Source: Burkholderiales bacterium
GTDB lineage: Bacteria; Pseudomonadota; Gammaproteobacteria; Burkholderiales; Burkholderiaceae_B
Reading direction: 5' to 3'
DNA length: 36,192 bases
NCBI GenBank assembly: GCA_021300475.1
Contig: JAJTDO010000005.1
Span: forward strand, 1-36,192
This document shows positions 33,223-36,192 of this stretch, one piece after another (within the stretch, counting starts at the first letter, position 1; every line of letters starts with the position of its first letter). The position numbers and the translations under genes were made by a program. The notes under the pieces are model-generated. The model was given only the letters and a program-made list of their open reading frames with translations. It made no database searches and had not been told where the DNA came from.

Positions 33223-33947
33223 GCCAAGACCCCTTTGACCCATTGCGAATTTTCACAGCGCGACACCAACATCCAGCGCGCCCGTTTCAGCACCAAACCT
33301 GCGCATAAAAACCAGATACCGAACACACAGGCCAACAGGGCCTGGCGCATTTCCGGTGCCATGCGGTTGCCGCCACTGCCAAAGGTCATGCCTTGGTGCA
33401 GCGTGTTCCAGTAAATAACGGAGAAATAAATCAGAGGGATATTGGCCAAACCCACCACCATGGCCACAGCCATGACGCGGTCCACCTTGGTGTCGTCATC
33501 CACCAAACCATTCAAGGCCATCAAACCGAGATAAATGAAGAGCAGCAGCAACTCGGAGGTCAAGCGTGCGTCCCACACCCAATAGGTACCCCAGGTGGGT
33601 CTGCCCCACAAAGCGCCGGTGACCAAGGCCACGAAGGTCATCAGCGCACCGGTGGGCAGGAAGGCCCGCATCATGACGGCTGAAACATCTGTTTTATACA
33701 CCCAGTGCAGCACGGCATAGCCGGTGGCCACTGTGTAGAGAAACATGGACATCCAGGCGGTGGGGACATGCACATAAATGGCCCGATAGACCTCGCCCTG
33801 CACCGCATCTGTGGGGGTTTTGAACAAGGCCAGATAGGCGCCAACCGTGAAAATGAAGGCACCCAGACTGAGCAACCAGACAGATGATTTGCCCGCCGCA
33901 GAAAAAAACACGGGAGGAGAACTTAGTTTTTTTAAATACTGCAACAA
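33219..33947 (-). CDS. ccmC: Heme-handling membrane protein CcmC
   Basis: A polytopic protein of about 242 aa that loads heme onto CcmE at the periplasmic face. The tryptophan-rich motif WGRPTWGTYWVWDARLTS is intact, with flanking histidines in YVHVPTAWMS and NTLHQGMTF as likely heme ligands. There are about six membrane segments. I prefer the TTG at 33947, which has GAGGG 7 nt upstream and gives an N-terminus like known CcmC proteins. An ATG at 33980, overlapping the ccmAB end by 20 nt and lacking a Shine-Dalgarno, is the alternative. The stop overlaps ccmD. Confidence 0.93.
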   Translation of the reverse strand: MLQYLKKLSSPPVFFSAAGKSSVWLLSLGAFIFTVGAYLALFKTPTDAVQGEVYRAIYVHVPTAWMSMFLYTVATGYAVLHWVYKTDVSAVMMRAFLPTGALMTFVALVTGALWGRPTWGTYWVWDARLTSELLLLFIYLGLMALNGLVDDDTKVDRVMAVAMVVGLANIPLIYFSVIYWNTLHQGMTFGSGGNRMAPEMRQALLACVFGIWFLCAGLVLKRARWMLVSRCENSQWVKGVLA

Positions 33948-33960
33948 AATCAAACCCTCT

Positions 33961-35352
33961 TTATTCCAAGGCCCATGCAATCAGTTGCGCAGCCAACCAC
34001 GGAATGCTTAAAACACAAAGCAAAGCCAAACCCGACAACACCGCCAACGGCCAAAACGGATCTTGACCCAGTTGAACGGCGTTCAAAACCGACGTGCCGA
34101 ATACCAACACCGGCACAAACAACGGCAGCGCTAGAAGATACACTAACATTGATGATTGTTTTGCCATCAAGGTCATAGACCCGAAAAAAGCAGAAAAGTG
34201 CACTAAAACGCCAGAGCCGATTGCCAAAGACAACATTAAATAACCGATTTGCGCCGGTGGCAGCCGGTATTGCAGCGCCAGCAAACCACTGATAAGCGCC
34301 AACGCCCCGCCCTGCGTCAGCCACGCCACAGACATTTTACCCAAGGCAAGGTGGCGCAAGGGCAAGCCTGCGGCAGACATCTGCGCCAAGGCACCCTCAT
34401 TGTAATCTGCCTCAAACACAGTGGAAGCCGACAGCACACAGGCCAGCAAACTGCTGACCCAAAACAGACCCGCTGCAACCCTTAGCAACAAATTGACATC
34501 GCTGCCCAAACCAATGGGAAACAAGCACAACACCATGGCATGAAACACCGCAGGCCAGACAGCCGCCTTGGGTGCCGCATTAAAAAGCACCCATTCGCGT
34601 TTCAGCACCCATGCCATTGAGGGCTGAAACGCCTCAAACGCAGCTTGAGCGGCTGGCTTTGTCTCAGATGAAGCCGCAGCTAAAGCGGCAGACTGCAGAT
34701 TTTTCTCCAAGGCACACACCGCACCACCTATGTGCACAATTCCGTGAAGCAGCGCCAACAAAGACGGCGCCAGCAAAGGCAGGCTTTGATGGGTGGCCAC
34801 CACCGCCGCGCCACCGGCCTGCAAATGTGCCGCCAGAAACCGGGCCAAGAGCGCAATACCTTGTTCATCAAGCGCATTAACGGGTTCGTCCATTAACCAC
34901 AAACCCACCCGTGAGGCTTTTAAAATGCACAAACCCAAGCGTGAGCGCTGACCTTGAGACAAACGCGAGGTGAGTTCCAACGCCTTGTGCGCCAGCCCCA
35001 CCTCCGCCAGCAAGGGCTTGATATCAGACAGGCTTAAGTGTTGCCCATGCAAACTGACAGACACCTGCAACTGCTGGGCCACGGTGAGTTCTCGCCGCAA
35101 ACCAAACGGACTGGCAAACAAGGCCATGCCACCCTGCCGCTTGACTTGCCCTTTGGCAGAAAACTGAATGCCTGCCAGCAAGCGCAGCAATGTGGATTTA
35201 CCGGCGCCGTTGGGGCCGTGCAATTCAACAAAACGACCACAAGGCACATTAAAGGAAACATCGGCTGCCAGGCACAAACGCCCCCGGCAAAGCTCAATGT
35301 GCTCTACCTGCAGGGCGTTGCTTGAATCGATGGCGGTTTCTGACAAGTGCAT
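33961..35352 (-). CDS. ccmAB: Fused CcmA-CcmB ABC transporter of cytochrome c maturation
   Basis: A single 463-aa frame joins two proteins that are normally separate. Residues 1 to about 205 are the CcmA ATPase: Walker A GPNGAGKST (46-54), signature LSQGQRSRL (131-139), Walker B LWLMDEP (151-157) and switch His188. An Ala-rich linker (about 215-245) follows. Residues about 246-463 are CcmB: REWVLFNAAPKAAVWP, LCLFPIGLG, GLFWVSSLLACVLS, FEADYNEGALAQM and LPLFVPVLVFG, with about six membrane segments. The complex uses ATP to release holo-CcmE from CcmC/CcmD. Catalytic motifs look intact, so the fusion is probably functional. The symbol ccmAB is descriptive. It starts 8 bp after ccmI. Confidence 0.92.
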   Translation of the reverse strand: MHLSETAIDSSNALQVEHIELCRGRLCLAADVSFNVPCGRFVELHGPNGAGKSTLLRLLAGIQFSAKGQVKRQGGMALFASPFGLRRELTVAQQLQVSVSLHGQHLSLSDIKPLLAEVGLAHKALELTSRLSQGQRSRLGLCILKASRVGLWLMDEPVNALDEQGIALLARFLAAHLQAGGAAVVATHQSLPLLAPSLLALLHGIVHIGGAVCALEKNLQSAALAAASSETKPAAQAAFEAFQPSMAWVLKREWVLFNAAPKAAVWPAVFHAMVLCLFPIGLGSDVNLLLRVAAGLFWVSSLLACVLSASTVFEADYNEGALAQMSAAGLPLRHLALGKMSVAWLTQGGALALISGLLALQYRLPPAQIGYLMLSLAIGSGVLVHFSAFFGSMTLMAKQSSMLVYLLALPLFVPVLVFGTSVLNAVQLGQDPFWPLAVLSGLALLCVLSIPWLAAQLIAWALE

Positions 35353-35360
35353 TCGAAGCT

Positions 35361-36192
35361 TCAGGGGACAATCGTGTCAATTACCACGGTGATGCCACGC
35401 TCGCCGGGCTTGACGCCACCCAAGGTTTTTATCCAGTCACCGGAGGCACGGTTGGCCTGTCCACCAAAAGAAATACGGGCTTCAACGTTAACCTTTTCCT
35501 GACCCGACAATTTCATTTGCGGCGACATCGCCGTGCTGTCATCGAGCGTGAATTCGAGTGAGCCCTGCTCTTTTAACTGGGCCGCAGGCACTCGCACCAC
35601 CGCCAAGGGCATGGGCGGACCACCGACGGCCTTGGCCGTAATGTAAAGAGCTGCATTCGGTGCCAGGGCTTTGGCTTGAAGTTGCTTGAGGAAATCTTCA
35701 GACAAGCGCACCTTGCCCGCAATGGCTTCCGCGCCCTTTGCGCCGGCAGAAGGCGCTTGCGCCGGACTGGCGGCAGCCTGCTGAACGGGCGCGTTGGCTG
35801 AGTTGGGCGACTGGGGGGCCAGCAACTCTGCTTGCTGACGGTTGTTTTGCACCGAGCGCAGGCGAGTCCAGTATTTTTCAGCCATGGGCTTGTCGTTGGC
35901 CTGCTCGGCCGCTGTGGCGGCCAGTGCCAAGGCTTTTTCATGGTCAGGGTCTGATTTCAGCGCCTGAGAAATAAGATCCAGCGGGCGTCCTGCCAATTTT
36001 TTGTCTTGGTTCATGGCCACCATGTCGGCCAGATCTGCAAGTATGTCAGGGTGGCCAGGCGCCAAGGCCAAGGCTTTTTCAAGCGCAGATGCGGCACCGG
36101 TGAAATCGCGCTGTGAGGCTTTTGCCCGGGAAAGCAAGGCCCAGCCAGGCAAATTGTCAGGTTCTTCGGCAAGACGCAATTCCAAGGCCTTA
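35361..36192 (-). CDS. ccmI: Cytochrome c maturation factor CcmI, C-terminal part (runs off right edge)
   Basis: About 277 C-terminal residues are visible; the frame is open at the window edge and the start lies beyond it. The first about 115 residues are TPR-like (LPGWALLSRAKASQRDFTGA, then ALALAPGHPDILADLADM, then ALKSDPDHEKALALAA). After a linker rich in Ala, Gln and Pro comes the CcmI/CcmH C-terminal domain: ALYITAKAVGGPPMPLAVVR, LEFTLDDSTAMSPQMKLS and VNVEARIS. CcmI binds the apocytochrome C-terminus and presents it to CcmF-CcmH. It usually follows ccmH; here it precedes the transporter gene. Confidence 0.88.
   Translation of the reverse strand, partial: KALELRLAEEPDNLPGWALLSRAKASQRDFTGAASALEKALALAPGHPDILADLADMVAMNQDKKLAGRPLDLISQALKSDPDHEKALALAATAAEQANDKPMAEKYWTRLRSVQNNRQQAELLAPQSPNSANAPVQQAAASPAQAPSAGAKGAEAIAGKVRLSEDFLKQLQAKALAPNAALYITAKAVGGPPMPLAVVRVPAAQLKEQGSLEFTLDDSTAMSPQMKLSGQEKVNVEARISFGGQANRASGDWIKTLGGVKPGERGITVVIDTIVP

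Overview
The window looks like a chromosomal segment of a betaproteobacterium, most likely a Burkholderiales relative such as Limnobacter. That placement is an inference from gene content and order, not from a search. The supporting signs are the ilvI-ilvH-ilvC-psd-pssA-leuA block, the sigma factor/DUF3619/DUF3106/RDD block, a complete System I cytochrome c maturation cluster, and moderate GC. Coding density is high and many genes overlap by ATGA or similar junctions. I see no tRNA, rRNA, IS element, prophage or CRISPR array.

Layout. (1) 1-6135, minus strand: branched-chain amino acid synthesis (ilvI, ilvH, ilvC), then phospholipid synthesis (psd, pssA), then leuA, which runs off the left edge. 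A terminator follows ilvC. leuA appears to have its own promoter, a candidate 31-codon leader ORF, and a hairpin covering its ribosome binding site. (2) 6249-8486, plus strand: an ECF-type sigma factor, a DUF3619 single-pass membrane protein (possible anti-sigma factor), a secreted DUF3106 protein and an RDD membrane protein. (3) 8521-16050, minus strand: a cobalamin operon under a B12 riboswitch: btuB, cobT, btuF, btuC, btuD, cobS, cobC. It covers corrinoid import plus nucleotide-loop assembly. (4) 16117-20932, minus strand: the stress/stationary-phase trio prkA, yeaH, spoVR, with a 28-bp imperfect palindrome in the upstream region. (5) 21186-23681, minus strand: fadE, with three alternating GTTAC/GTAAC half-sites in its promoter. 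(6) 24086-29568: an SRPBCC protein, an oppositely oriented two-domain lipoprotein, a rubredoxin-reductase-like flavoprotein, trhO and ettA. (7) 29621-36192, minus strand: cytochrome c maturation in the order ccmI (partial), a fused ccmA-ccmB, ccmC, ccmD, ccmE, ccmF, ccmG, ccmH.

Most noteworthy points: the single-polypeptide CcmA-CcmB transporter; a CcmH with no recognisable signal peptide; ccmI placed before the ABC transporter; the leuA leader and SD-masking hairpin; the alternative pairing downstream of the B12 aptamer; the fadE operator array and prkA palindrome; and the poorly characterised sigma/DUF3619/DUF3106/RDD module. Start sites were revised for several genes where an overlapping stop or Shine-Dalgarno sequence decided between candidates.
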